This document shows, one piece after another, positions 11,945 to 23,600 of a stretch of 64,000 bases of DNA. This stretch comes from Chimonanthus salicifolius (lineage: Eukaryota; Streptophyta; Magnoliopsida; Laurales; Calycanthaceae). Location: positions 14,694,302-14,758,301 of the forward strand of contig CM023539.1 of the NCBI GenBank assembly GCA_013350335.1, given 5' to 3'. The position numbers and the translations under genes are program-made. Under the pieces are notes generated by a model, which saw only the letters and a list, made by a program, of their open reading frames with translations, searched no databases and had not been told where the DNA came from. The stretch's first letter is position 1, and each line of letters starts with the position of its first letter.

Positions 11945-12171
11945 TGAATTTTCAGGGGTGAAAATAGGTGGAGGAAGGGAGGAGAAGATTAAGGTTGGCT
12001 GGTAGGGAAGAGAGATAGGCTACTAGGAGCTGAAGTGGATGAAAATAACATAATTTCATGCAAACACGACCTTAAATATGGACTTTAAGTTCCATCGTCA
12101 GTCCAAACGACAGTATTCATCAGTCTGACCGACACTATTCACTTTTTTTTTTAAGGGCGGGGCCATTACAT
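11945..12171 (+). repeat. 3' end fragment of a Ty3-type LTR
   Basis: It ends GGGCGGGGCCATTACA, close to the terminal bases of the Ty3 LTR at 6031 read on its own strand. It shares the block 'cataatttcatgcaaacac' (12049-12067) with the end of the solo LTR at 41055-44950. The 5' part is not seen. Confidence 0.5.
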
Positions 12172-13251
12172 TGGCCCAGAGTGTGGCGTAGAGCTCAGTG
12201 TGGAGGGCCTTTGTCTCATGGATTTCTAACTGTAGGCTTGACTAGTGGGTCCACTAATGTCTTGTGAAATTTACGACCTTTACAAAAAATCTATAAAAGA
12301 TATTACCATAATTCAAATTCTCATAATGGACTAGAATTACAGTAATTTACAATAAATCCTAAAATTAGGTGATAAAATTACAAACTTTCCAAATATAACA
12401 ATTATGGCCCACGTCTATGCATTTCCTTCCAATTTTAACTCAATTCCTTGAATTCTCTAAAAATATGTACAAAACTCACAAATAACATTACACATAGCTA
12501 ATATACACAAAATAAAGACTAACTAATCCAATTATCAAGGGTAAAATGGTCATTTTATAGTGTTTGTTAGGCTGGAAATGATCCAAAAGAGATCCAAGAA
12601 TAGGCAAGAAACGCTCCAGAATCGATCCCAAAACGGGCCTGGAGAGTGGAACCTAAACTGAGTTGGGTTGGGTCTGAAACAAGCAGGGCCGAGGGCAAGC
12701 TGGACTTGTACAAAACAAGTTGGGTCGAGATGCAGCTGGACCGAACAGGTTGGGAGGAGATTGGTCTATTGGGCTTGGACTGGATCGGGCCAAGTATGCT
12801 GGCAATGAGCTGGACTGGTTAGGGCCCAAGCCGCAGAGCCTGAGGAGGGGGCAAGGGACGAGCCTAGGGTTAGGGTTTCCGGGTGGTGAGAAAGAGAAGG
12901 AGTGAGAATGGCAGCGGCGATGACTTGAGGAAGGAGGATGAGGGCAACGGTCGAAGAAAAAAAGAGGGGGAAACGGAAGGTGAGAGAAGGAGGAGAAATG
13001 AGAGTGGATCGGGTGAGGAAGAGGGTCAAGACAGAGGTGGAGAAGAGGGGAAAAAAGAAGAGTGGAGCCGGCGACATCGAGGGTTAGAGATATTAGAGTT
13101 TCAAGAAGAGAAAGAAAGAGGAAGAAAAAGGAGGCGGAAGCGGCACACATGAGGGGGTTAGGTTTGAGAGAGGAGAGAAAATGGAAGGAGATGGGAAACA
13201 CACAAGAGGGGGCAGCAGCTGATTTAGGGCTAGGGGTTGAAAGGGAAACCG

Positions 13252-13297
<46 letters not shown>

Positions 13298-13836
13298 AGG
13301 GGGGAAATAGCGGCGGCGACAAGAGAGAAGAGGAGAGGGTAGCGCTGCAAAGGGGAGTATTGGAGTTAGGGTTAGAAGGAGCAAGAGAGGAAGAAGAGAA
13401 GAGAAGAGAAGAGAAGAGGGAGAGAGAACAATGGAAGCGAAGGCTTGAGGAGGAGAGGAGAGCTTAGGGTTAGGAAGAGGGGAAGGAGGAGGGTGAGAGG
13501 AGGGGCTAGGGTTTGAGAAGAAAGAAAAAGATATTATATAGGGGGAGAGTTAGGATTTAAAACTAGTTTGTTTTTAGAAAAAAAGGAAAAACACTACTTT
13601 ATGAAATAGATTCAAAATGATAACTAAAATGTGATTTTCAAATAATTTTTATGATGAAAACACTTAGAAAGTTAAAATTACCAAAATGCCTTCCAACTTC
13701 CAACCTCAAAATCAGACAAAACGGGACCCACTACGAAGCCTACACTCTCTCCACTACTACCAAAACACCTAATCCAACACGGAGATCCGAGAATCTCCCC
13801 CAAAATTCCTGAAACATCGGGTCGAGTCGTTACAAG
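12172..13836 (+). repeat. Probable Ty3-type LTR remnant with purine-rich core
   Basis: It ends CGGGTCGAGTCGTTACA at 13836, the usual 3' terminus of this LTR class. The start is unclear. About 12880-13530 is almost pure GA on the plus strand, with (GA)n at 13256-13291 and an AGAAG run at 13396-13418. This composition opens long spurious frames on both strands. Confidence 0.45.
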
Positions 13837-14309
13837 TTTAGAGTTTGGAGCAGTAGCCGTTTGATTGAACTAGAGTTGAGCTCCTGACTAAACCAGACCT
13901 AAGTTGCAACTATAACAACACCATTTTAAATAATATTCCCTTATTTTTATAGTGAGGTGGAATTTGGTCTTCTTTAAATCGTCCTATTTTTTTTAACTTT
14001 ACATGTAATTATTAACACATACATCTTTGGTCAATAGAATTTTTCTTGCTATTTCTTCATCATCCAACATTTAGCTTCATATATACCAGCTATACCATTC
14101 ATTATTTTTTTTCATCTATTATACATATAAGCCAACTATACTTACAATATAAAGCGTAAACCATAGATGAGTAGCCACCAGAGACCAGAGAAAAGCCATA
14201 CATGACTCGAATTTATTCATGACTCAACTTCATAATCATGGGTGAAAACCCCATACATCTATCCCCATGCTTCCTAAAAGATATAAATGGAGCTGAATCT
14301 TTTTCCAAA
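13837..14309. other. 3' flank of the kaurene synthase gene
   Basis: AT-rich sequence without a supported gene. On the minus strand it includes the 3' untranslated region of the kaurene synthase gene and a candidate polyadenylation signal. Confidence 0.5.
14212..14217 (-). terminator. Candidate polyadenylation signal of the kaurene synthase gene
   Basis: AATAAA on the minus strand about 95 nt after the TAA stop, a normal distance for a plant near-upstream element. Its use is inferred. Confidence 0.35.
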
Positions 14310-14624
14310 TTAACAGTCAATAGGTGGTGGATTTAGTGGCTCATGAATGACTGCATTAACAGCACTAGCCATTTCCCTGGGAGAGGTAAATCCATCATTT
14401 CTCATATAGAAGAGGTGCAGTATTTTGCTCATCTTCCAAAACAAATCCTTGCATTCTCCTGGAATCACACTTCCCTTTGTTTGCAATACCATCCTTAGGA
14501 GCTCTCCCCTTGTACTGTCAATGAGATTCTCTGTCTCTCTCACAGCATCTTCCTCAGTGACGGCGCCATTGCCATGAACCATGCGTAGTGAAATGCTATT
14601 CAGTCTCCCCTCCTTGCCTTCCCT
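14310..14624 (-). CDS. KS: KS exon 14 (end of NSE motif, C-terminus)
   Basis: Residues 689-792 and TAA stop. It begins [15 protein letters not shown], supplying the Glu (690) of the second metal motif, and ends with [17 protein letters not shown] and a short tail. Acceptor CATTGCAG. It is phase 0 and fits exon 13 exactly, although 14,063 bp away; no closer copy of this exon is seen. Confidence 0.9.
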   Translation of the reverse strand, partial: REGKEGRLNSISLRMVHGNGAVTEEDAVRETENLIDSTRGELLRMVLQTKGSVIPGECKDLFWKMSKILHLFYMRNDGFTSPREMASAVNAVIHEPLNPPPIDC

Positions 14625-17600
14625 CTGCAATGCAAACCATAACAAACCACAAGAGAAAAAATAAATGCAAAAATAAGTTGTTGGTCTAGCCAAACGGGTC
14701 ATATGATGCACAGGTAATATTTTATTGCATGTGAGAGGGTTAGATAGCAATGTCCAAAGTGCAAGCAGTGCAGAGTATATCGATCCAGATTGATGGAACA
14801 GGACCGAGAAAAGGGTATTACTAAATTTCATCTGATGTGATCACACACCACTTTAGGGGAAATTTTTAGGTTGACATACGCAAGCCGGGGTCCACTAGGT
14901 GCGTCAACTAATGATCAATCTAAAACCCTCCACACTACTTCAACTATTAAAATAAAGTTTACACAGTTTTCTTCTAAGCTGCAAACATACGATAACATAA
15001 ATATCTAATCCAATATGACCGAATAGTAGCCCATTTAACATATGCCCCATTATCATCATCATCCATTTTCCATCTATTTGGTGTCAGCTTCTTAAGTTAT
15101 TCATTGTCATTCTACCCTTTCTAAGACCATATCCTTTGTTACCCACAATCTATCATGTCCTTATTCACCCCTTCTATCGAAGTCTTTAAACATTAGCCTC
15201 TTCTCCTAGTCCTTACCACCACTAGATTATAAATTCAATGTGTCAGGGCTGTTTTTGGTCTTCTATGAACATGTCCAAACTCCAAACAATTTAGACGCCT
15301 CTCCCTTATCTTCTCATCTATAGCACTATATTAAAGGTTCTTCCTACATGACAATCGTAAATACAAATTTCAAATTTGCATCACAAAATTTTCATTTAAT
15401 GTTCGAATATGTCTAAATGGGAACACGGTTCTAAACAAGAGATCCCGGCTCTTTGTAAAGAGAATCGTTCATCATCTGTTTTACAATTGAAAATTTTGAA
15501 GCACGTGTACAAATGAACATACCACAAACTTGGAAAGCCTTAACTGGAGTCTTCAAAAACTTGATCTGCAAATGGCATATGCAACAACCGAGACTTATAC
15601 AGACCTTATGTGGATATTAAGAGTGAAGGCCAACAAAGGCTCGATTTGACTTGCACATTGGGTGAAGATCTAATGGATTCAAGGAATCCAAGCAACATTG
15701 TCAAAAACAAATGGAGCTAAGAAGTCCCAAACTTCCGAACCACATTAAATCTAAAGTCTGAAAGAGATTGAAACCCTCAAAAAATACTATGTCTGGCTGT
15801 AGGAGATAGTCTCTTAGTTGTTCTTATAGTACGTGTGAAAATGGCTAAGCAAAAGGAGGACCCTTTCTAGGCCAAGGGAGTATTTATATTTTAGGGATGG
15901 AGAACAACAGGAGTCTCGACGAGAGTAACCCCAACGAGTGGATCCTTGACGAGTAGATCCCTGCCCCATCAAGTGTAGATCGAATGTGAACAACCCCAAT
16001 GAGTGCAGCCTCAACGAGAGAAACCCCAATGAATGTAGCCCTAACAAGAGTAGCCTCGATGATGGCAGCCCCAACAAATGCCCGACAAAAGTAGCGTTGA
16101 TGACAGCAGCACAATGAATGCACTGCAATCAAGAGCAAATGAGGACAATTCCATGGCGCAATTTATTTGAATATGTAAAGTAAGGTTTTGATAATTTGAT
16201 CTCGTTGGCATAGATGGGTTGATCCATCATCAGCCCAATCTGGTGAGTTTCGATTACTTGTTCCACCATGAAATTTAGCTTGATAGGGTTTTGATAACTT
16301 GATCTGTCATAGGATATGTCAATGGAAGGTTTTAATGACTTCATTCACCGTCAGATATGTTGATGGAAGGTCTTAAAGACTTGATCCAACCGTCAAATAT
16401 AATGATGGAAGGTCTTAATGACTTGATCCACTGTTAAATATATTGACAGTAGGTCTTAATGTGATGTAGGACATGCAAGATGCAGCACACATATTTCACT
16501 TATATTTATTTTTATTTATTTATTTATTTCTTAATTAGCAAGGAGGATTTGTTATTTTCGTTTGGGATCTTAGCAGCCCAACTTCAGTTAGTTTCCTATT
16601 TGATTTAGGAGTCCTAGTTTAACAAGGAAGCCAGGTCGTTGGCTTTCCTAGTTGAGTCATTTTCTATTTTCGTTTGGATTGTTTTTTTATAAATATAGAT
16701 GGATGTAAGAGAGAAAACACACAATGGATTATTAATAAAATTATTCAAAGGCATAGCCTTTTTCTTATCCTCTTTGTTTCTTCTTATCCCTGCCTAGTTG
16801 CAGGCTGTTCCACATTAATTGGTATCAGAGTCGAGTTTCTCTTTATCTCTGTTACACAGAGACGTTCCTGTTCCGAGACAGGTTCCTGCTTTATCAGGGA
16901 CGATAGTGGTCTTGATCCCCGCCATCTTTGCCAAATTTGGACATCATCCCAGGTACGAATCTACCATCCCAATCCCCATCCTCTACCCCTTTTCCCACAG
17001 ACAACAAAAACACAACAAAAAAAAAAAAACCAAATATACCAACCTCTTCGCGCCAACCTTGTTTCCGCCTCCCCTCTGTGTCGCCTCCTCTGCTACTGTT
17101 TCGCCTCTGCTAGTCGCCACCTCCTCTTGCTGCCTTCCTCTTCAAGTACAAGTACAAGCCCCCTTTCCACCTTCCCTTCCCTTTCACTTCCGCCTCGCTC
17201 TTCTATTCCACAACATGAAACCCACTCGCGATCCTTTCCTCTTCCTCTTCTTTCCTTAGCTTCTTCTTCCTTTTCCCATCTTCCACTTCTTTTCACTTTC
17301 CCTGTTGCCTTTCCTTTCCGTCCCCATTCGATCGCAACCCTCATTTTCCCTTTTCTTTCCGCCGCAACTCTCTGCTAGTGTTCTCCTCTTCCGCCTTTCT
17401 CTCTATTTCTTTCCCTTTTTATTTTATCCCAATCGCATCCCTGCCCTAAAAGCCTTACCCACGCATGCCTTCCATCCTCCTTCAGTCCAAGTCCCACATG
17501 TGCGTGACTTAAATCTCCCACACGTGTTCCCCATCTTAAACACCTATCCCACGTGCCTCACTTCTTACCCCTTTCTTCCATACTTGCCGTGTGACCCATT

Positions 17601-20600
17601 TACCCACTTCATGTCCCAATTACTTTTGACCCACCATCTTTGACCAGTTGACCAAGTTTGACTATTTGACAAGCTATGTGTCCACTTTGACCGATCCCAT
17701 GTCTTATCGTTCGGTCCCACCTCACCCATCCATTAAACCTTTTTCCCACTCCAACCGTCATGTCTTGGATTATGTGACACCCCGATCTCATTCTCAACAT
17801 CATGTAGCCCCGTTAGCATCCAACAAAAATGGTGCTCAATTTCTCCGCCAATCTGAGTTCAATGACTTTAAATCCGACTTTATCTCTGAGTTGCGATCTG
17901 ACTTTCTTGACTTTCTCCAAGAATTTAGAGAACTTTTGCTCGGCCGAAAATACAGAGCCCCGATGACGGTGAACAAAACTTCGAAATATGTGTATGCTTC
18001 CTCGAGATGTGTGCCGACCACTCCAAAGACATCATCAGCGTTCATGCATGCTGCCCCAGAGTCAGACTCAGAATTCATGCATACTCCTCATGCAGTCGTG
18101 ACCCCACAGCCAATGCCCGTGTTGGAGACAGAGCGAGTTGTGTTGCTGGCACCACCGTCGATACAACCGACGAGTGTCGATCAACCGCCACCACCTCTAC
18201 CTACACCTCCACCACCACCGCAAAGTTCTCACCCATCTCCATTACCCAAACCTGATCCCATTACGGATACCAAGACTTCATCTATGGTTATTCTTCCCTT
18301 ATCATGTCCGCCTCCTGTCCGCCATCCGACAGACCATCAGGACCGTGTGATCACTCTTGTGCCATATGACGACCCCTTCGCCATCAGCTTGGTTCGTCCA
18401 TGCTTGCGCCCGTTTGTGGTCCTTCAATTTTTCGCCCCACAGGAATAACGTTCTCATCGTCTATGCCTTGAAGATTGTTCAGTTCAAAGCTTCATCATTC
18501 GCATCTTCGGACTGGGTCTTCATCTTTCTTTGGTGCTGTGTGCTTTTGCTGATTTCCACTCGAGGACGAGTTCTTTTCAAGACCGGGGGACTGATGTAGG
18601 ACATGGAAGATACAGCACACAGATTTCACTTCTATTTATTTTTATTTATTTCTTTCTTTATTTATTTCTTAATTAATAAATAGATTTGTTATTTTCGTTT
18701 GGGATCTTAGCAGCCCAACTTTAGTTAATTTCCTATTTCGTTTAGGAGTCCTAGTTTAAAAAGGAAGACAGGTCGGTGGCTTTCCTAGTTGAGTCCTTTT
18801 CTATTTTCGTTTGGATTGTTTTCTTATAAATATAGATGGATATAAGAGAGAAAACACACAATGGATTATGAATAAAATTATTTAAAGGCATAGCCTTTTT
18901 CTTATTCTCTTTGTTTCTTCTTATCCCCGCCTAGTTGCAGGTTGTTCTACATTATAATGACTTGATCCACCATGACATGTAGCTTGACAGGGTCTTGATG
19001 ACTTGGTCTATCGTAAGATTGTTGATGAAAGGTCTTAATGACTTGATCTACTACAAGTGTGGATGGAAAGTCTTCATGGCCTAATCTACCCTTAAATATA
19101 TTCAGTCAAGTGTTAATCACTTAATCCACCTTTCGGGTACCTCCAAGATATTTCAAAAATTGTGGTTGTCTACTCATCATCTATTAATCGTGATTGATTG
19201 ATTGAATCCACTCTCCATAGGCCTCTTTTAATCACTCAGACTATGTTGAGTCCAAATCTTCTTGATCTTTTGTAAATGTTTCTGGATCCGTACTCAATAG
19301 AACTAGGGAAACATATAGATCTTCAACATTTTCTTCCCTTTTTCTTAATTTAGGGACTTAAGATTCAGATATATGGATGATGGCATTTGAACAATATTTT
19401 TTTTGGATAACATGGGTAATCCCTACCCCTTATTGGAGATGAGACTAATCCCGCAGACACATGAAACCACCCACAAGCCTCGTGTACCAAGTTAGCCCAA
19501 GAGGAGTCGAACCCAAGACTTCTAGTCTAGTCCTAGAAGCTTAAACCAATTTTTAAGTGTCAACAAATGCCTCCTTCGAGGTTTGATGATGAGGTTTTGA
19601 ATCAACACTCCTCTAATTGCCCATATTTATTTAACCATAGTGGACTGCCATGCCTACTCCATTGGTACCAAGACATGATCATAATTGCACCCACCTTTTT
19701 GTGTAGCAATTTTGAGTTTTGATGGATCCAAGATAATTTTGTGATACAAGTATATTTGTTGCTAATTTTGGAATATGAAGGGCCTGCTATTTTTACAAAC
19801 ATCATAACAATCAAACAAGTACTTGTTGTGATTGTCTCGGGATAAGGAATCTAATGATATAGTGCCCCAGTTGACCGAGTCACCTTTTTGTCAATTCCGT
19901 GACTCAAGATAAGCATTGCCTTGGAAAATGAAGACAATGAAACAAGACTCTAGCAGTGGTGAAGACTAAATCAAGAGCAAAGCATTGGAAGATCAAGTGA
20001 AAGGTTCCAGCATCACCATGTGCATGGAAATCACTAAGGTAAATTGGCCATAGATGACTCTAAGATAGACCCCATAACTCTTAGGAAAACCTTGACTAGG
20101 CTTCCAAATTGGTAAATTTGATCAAGCCTTGTGGCCCAAGACCAAGCCAAAACTCTTGGACTTGGAAAAATCTGGACTATCAAAATGTCATGACTTGTGT
20201 GGTTCTTTCAATCTATCAAATGAGATAATCAACTGGTAAAACTATTATGGTTGGAAAGAGCTTTGAAAGAGATTTTCATAGAGTCCAAGAACACTCAATT
20301 CTGAGTTCGGGAGCCCAAGATATGGCCATTTTTGTAGAGAGCATTTTTGTTGAAAACTATCGGGACGACCTATCGTGAAATGACGACCCATCGTCTGGAA
20401 AAAGACATGTTCTGATTGGAAAAACACTGTCTTTTTGAGTTGCTCTCAGGACGATACAATCGTGAAATGACGACCCATCGTCAAAGACAAGGACGACCCA
20501 TCGTGGTTGACCGTTATCTATCCGTTGAGGTGCATTTAATGTGCAACGGTCTTATTGTTGGGAGGTCACTTTCAAAGCCCACGACCCATCGTGAACTTAC

Positions 20601-23600
20601 AGTACCGAAAAATTCTAGATGCTTATTTAAAGTCCGAATTTGGTGAGTTTTGTGGGAACCTTCACACAAGAAAATTTTAAGGCATTCACAGAGATTCCAA
20701 CCTCTCTCTAAGCACTTCACATTGGTGAATCATTTGAGATCCAATCAAACATTTGATTGAGATAAAGAGAAAGAGAAAAACAAGTCTAGGATAACATGGG
20801 CAAATCTTAAATCCTAGAACCTTCTCCCAAAACTTGTGGTTGCTCATACATTGACACATCTTAGTCATCAAGGACATCAAGTTGGGAAAACTCTTCAAGA
20901 TGCACAACATCTACAAGTGAGCTACACAAAAGGCAAGTGCTTCTTATTGTGATTTAATTTCAAATCATCTTGTGAAGTGGATTAAAGCAAGGAGCATAAA
21001 CCACTATAAAAAAATAGAGGAATAAGGAAGCAGACCGCGGTAGGTCGAACCTTTCAAAACATTAGGGATTTGGTGAAATTCTCATTCGATTGTATAGGTG
21101 GAATTCCTACTCTATTTGTGAGAGCGTAATTCCCCACATAATGTATTTTGGATAATCCAAGGTTGGTTGAGTCGATCAGTGGATGTAGGAGGGATTTACT
21201 CCGAACCACTATAAATTTGGTGTTGTAGGCGTGTGGTTTGTTTGTGTGATTGATCTAGTACTTGTACACTCTCATATCACACAACACATCTCTCTAGGGA
21301 CAATTTGTTCTAGCACCGGGAACTTTCAATATCCTTTTTCCACCAAATCGTCTTCGTTTGGTATTCTCCAATATGGTAGGGATATAATTTTGATAACCTT
21401 GTCTCGTTTTTCTCTATAAAAGAGGCTGGCTCTAGTAGAGTTTTTTATTCTACACCTTTCGACACTATTTTCCTTCTTTTTCTATCATCTAAAAGAAGAC
21501 AAACTTCAAGTCAACGATGTCAAGTAAGTAATTTCTTCTTTCTCCTATTACTTTTCAAGAAAATATATTAATTTTCTTTTTGGATTGTCAAAACAATCCT
21601 CTAAGGCTTGTTTTACACGACAGGGTGACTGGGAATTTCTCGGTCTACAATTTCATGAAAAGCATTTGGATCAGTAGTTTCATAAAACACAACTGGATGA
21701 TTAGGATTTTTCCTCCATTGATGGCTTCTTGAGACACAATCGGATGATTGAGATCTTCATGATCGACGATTTCATGAAACACAATAGGACGATTGGGCTT
21801 TCCTTTGATCGGCGATTTCTTAGAAAATTGAAGTCTAAAAAAGTGAAAAATAAGCAAAGTACATACTGATATGACAAGTTGGATGGAAACCCACAAAACT
21901 GCGCCAAAAATAAGAATTCTCTGTGCCCATACGCCATGTTCATATAGTTGTACAGACATGGATGATCAATATATCTCCTATATTGTACCTTTACTGTTGT
22001 TTGAATAAGATTTTCTCTAGTTAATTCTTAAAAAAAAATGTAAATGGTAGATGAATGTAGGGAAGGAGGATGATTTGAATCACATAATCCTTTTAAAAAA
22101 GCAAAAATAAAGGATAAAACTAAGATACTAACATGGCCCACCAAAAATCATCTTGATCTGATCAATCAGACCACGTTTTTAAAGGCAACAGAAGTTCAAA
22201 GAGGAAAAAGTAATTTAAAGTGAGGTAATAATTTGAAGTGATCAAATTATGGAGTACTTCAATGATACGGTGTCATTGATCCAATCAAGGTGATTTTTAC
22301 TAGGGCATACAACAAAAGTAGGTCTTTTTAATGGACCCATCAATAATATGTTGTATAGGCTGTGCAACATGAGGGGTGTGCATTGCATATCTCTATCAAC
22401 TAAGAATGACTGGAAAAGATGAAATTTATTAGCAACTTTTAATAAGAGAGGAAGTGAAAGAATGCCATCTGAAACTCTCAACCAATTGTGTATAAGGCCA
22501 AAACACTAAAGGATCACTAATTAAAGGTACTAGGACAAATATCAGGCTAATACAGTTTTGGTGTAGTGAATGTATGAAGTTGAACGCACAAAATGACCTC
22601 AAATGCAATAAGATTTTGATGTGCTGTAGACATGGAATACCCCTAAAAATCACTGGCCTGGTTGTGGATTCAAAACTCTAGTAAAGTGGAAACTCTAAAT
22701 CATATTATTTCCTCATAGAAATTGGACTTTCTGAACATTTTCATGAAAAGTTTGATCCATCATGATGGGGCCTCTAAAGTCTAAACCATATGGATTTTTG
22801 TGCATGTCCACCATGTGCTGAAAAAAGAACATAAATGTAGAAGGCTGATACTAGAGCCTAGCCCATTAAACTTCTAAGTCAACCACAGAGCATTTTTTTA
22901 GCAATCCATTTGATTGTTACCAACTGGTGAGGTTTGTTTGATCACAGATTTTCTGTCCTAGGTCAGATTGACAATAAGCAATAGGGCTTACAATTTGGAT
23001 GTTAGGAACGACAAACATGCTTGTGTTGACATTTTGTGGTTTTGTCAGTTTTGTTTTGGCTGGGTTTTGATTGGGTTGTTTAAGGATCTTGTCTCTTTAC
23101 TATTGGAGGTTGGTAACAAAGAAATATTCCATTAATTGAAAAAAGCAAGTACGAGAAGGATCAATATATCAAATGATAAAGGCCTACGAGATTTAAACAA
23201 AAAAGAATAGTGCTCTTATACCACATGTTTTCTTTGTACCACTTCTTTTTGTTAATAGCATTCATTGTTGATGTTTCAAAAATAAGGGACATGCAGCCAG
23301 TACATTCTTCAAAGTAGCAATTGTAAAATATAATAATGGATAAAAGAAAATAAAAGAGAATAAAAATTGGAAGAGAGAAAATTATCTCTTTGAATGTATT
23401 GTCTCACTTGAAGAAAAGAATACACATGTATATATAGATTACAATGACCCAATTAAGGCAACAGAAAAGGAAAGAATAAATTACACATCAATTAAAACTA
23501 ATGACACATTTTGGTCAACTCTTGAATTAAGACATGTGAAAAATATGACAACACTCCCCCTCAAGTTGGTGCGAAGATATCAATTAAGTCCAGCTTGCTG

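Larger units (their letters stand above)
16462..18954 (+). mobile_element. Complete non-autonomous LTR retroelement (TR-GAG/LARD-like), 2.5 kb
   Basis: Two LTRs (16462-16817, 356 bp; 18592-18954, 363 bp) start TGATGTAGGACATG and end ACATTA. A Met-tRNA primer site TTGGTATCAGAG follows the first at 16819, and a purine tract GACCGGGGGAC precedes the second. A perfect 5-bp target duplication TAATG flanks it (16457-16461, 18955-18959). No protease, reverse transcriptase or integrase is present; one proline-rich frame lies inside. Removing the element restores the minisatellite unit ('tcttaat|gacttgatcc'). Confidence 0.92.
19856..21331 (+). repeat. SIRE-like copia solo LTR (copy B)
   Basis: It starts TGATATAGTGCCCCAG (degraded TGTTAGTG) and aligns with copies A and C. 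It holds the dyad-word cluster at 20365-20592, a TATA-like box near 21003 and the block 'cagtggatgtagg...gaaccactata'. The right end near 21331 is inferred from the family-like 'ctagggacaatttg' tail. No internal domain or second LTR adjoins it, so it is probably a solo LTR. A convincing target duplication was not found. Confidence 0.6.

Noticed and set aside
12653..13384. Long open frames (up to 243 codons) on both strands
   Set aside because: They lie in nearly pure GA/CT sequence that lacks stop codons by composition. The peptides are Ser/Leu/Pro or Glu/Arg/Lys runs with no domain.
11945..13836. A single solo LTR from 11945 to 13836
   Set aside because: Two separate LTR 3' termini (12171 and 13836) exist and no matching 5' terminus or target duplication was found, so they are listed as two remnants.
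15814..16138. Frames with pentapeptide-like repeats
   Set aside because: A direct product of the 15-bp minisatellite; the same repeat appears in more than one frame.
16674..17643. Overlapping frames of 112-234 codons before the proline-rich ORF
   Set aside because: CT-rich leader of the non-autonomous LTR element; Pro/Ser/Leu peptides by composition.
19397..19560. A functional tRNA gene
   Set aside because: The B box is exact but the rest does not fold as a tRNA, and the tail and A-run are those of a SINE.
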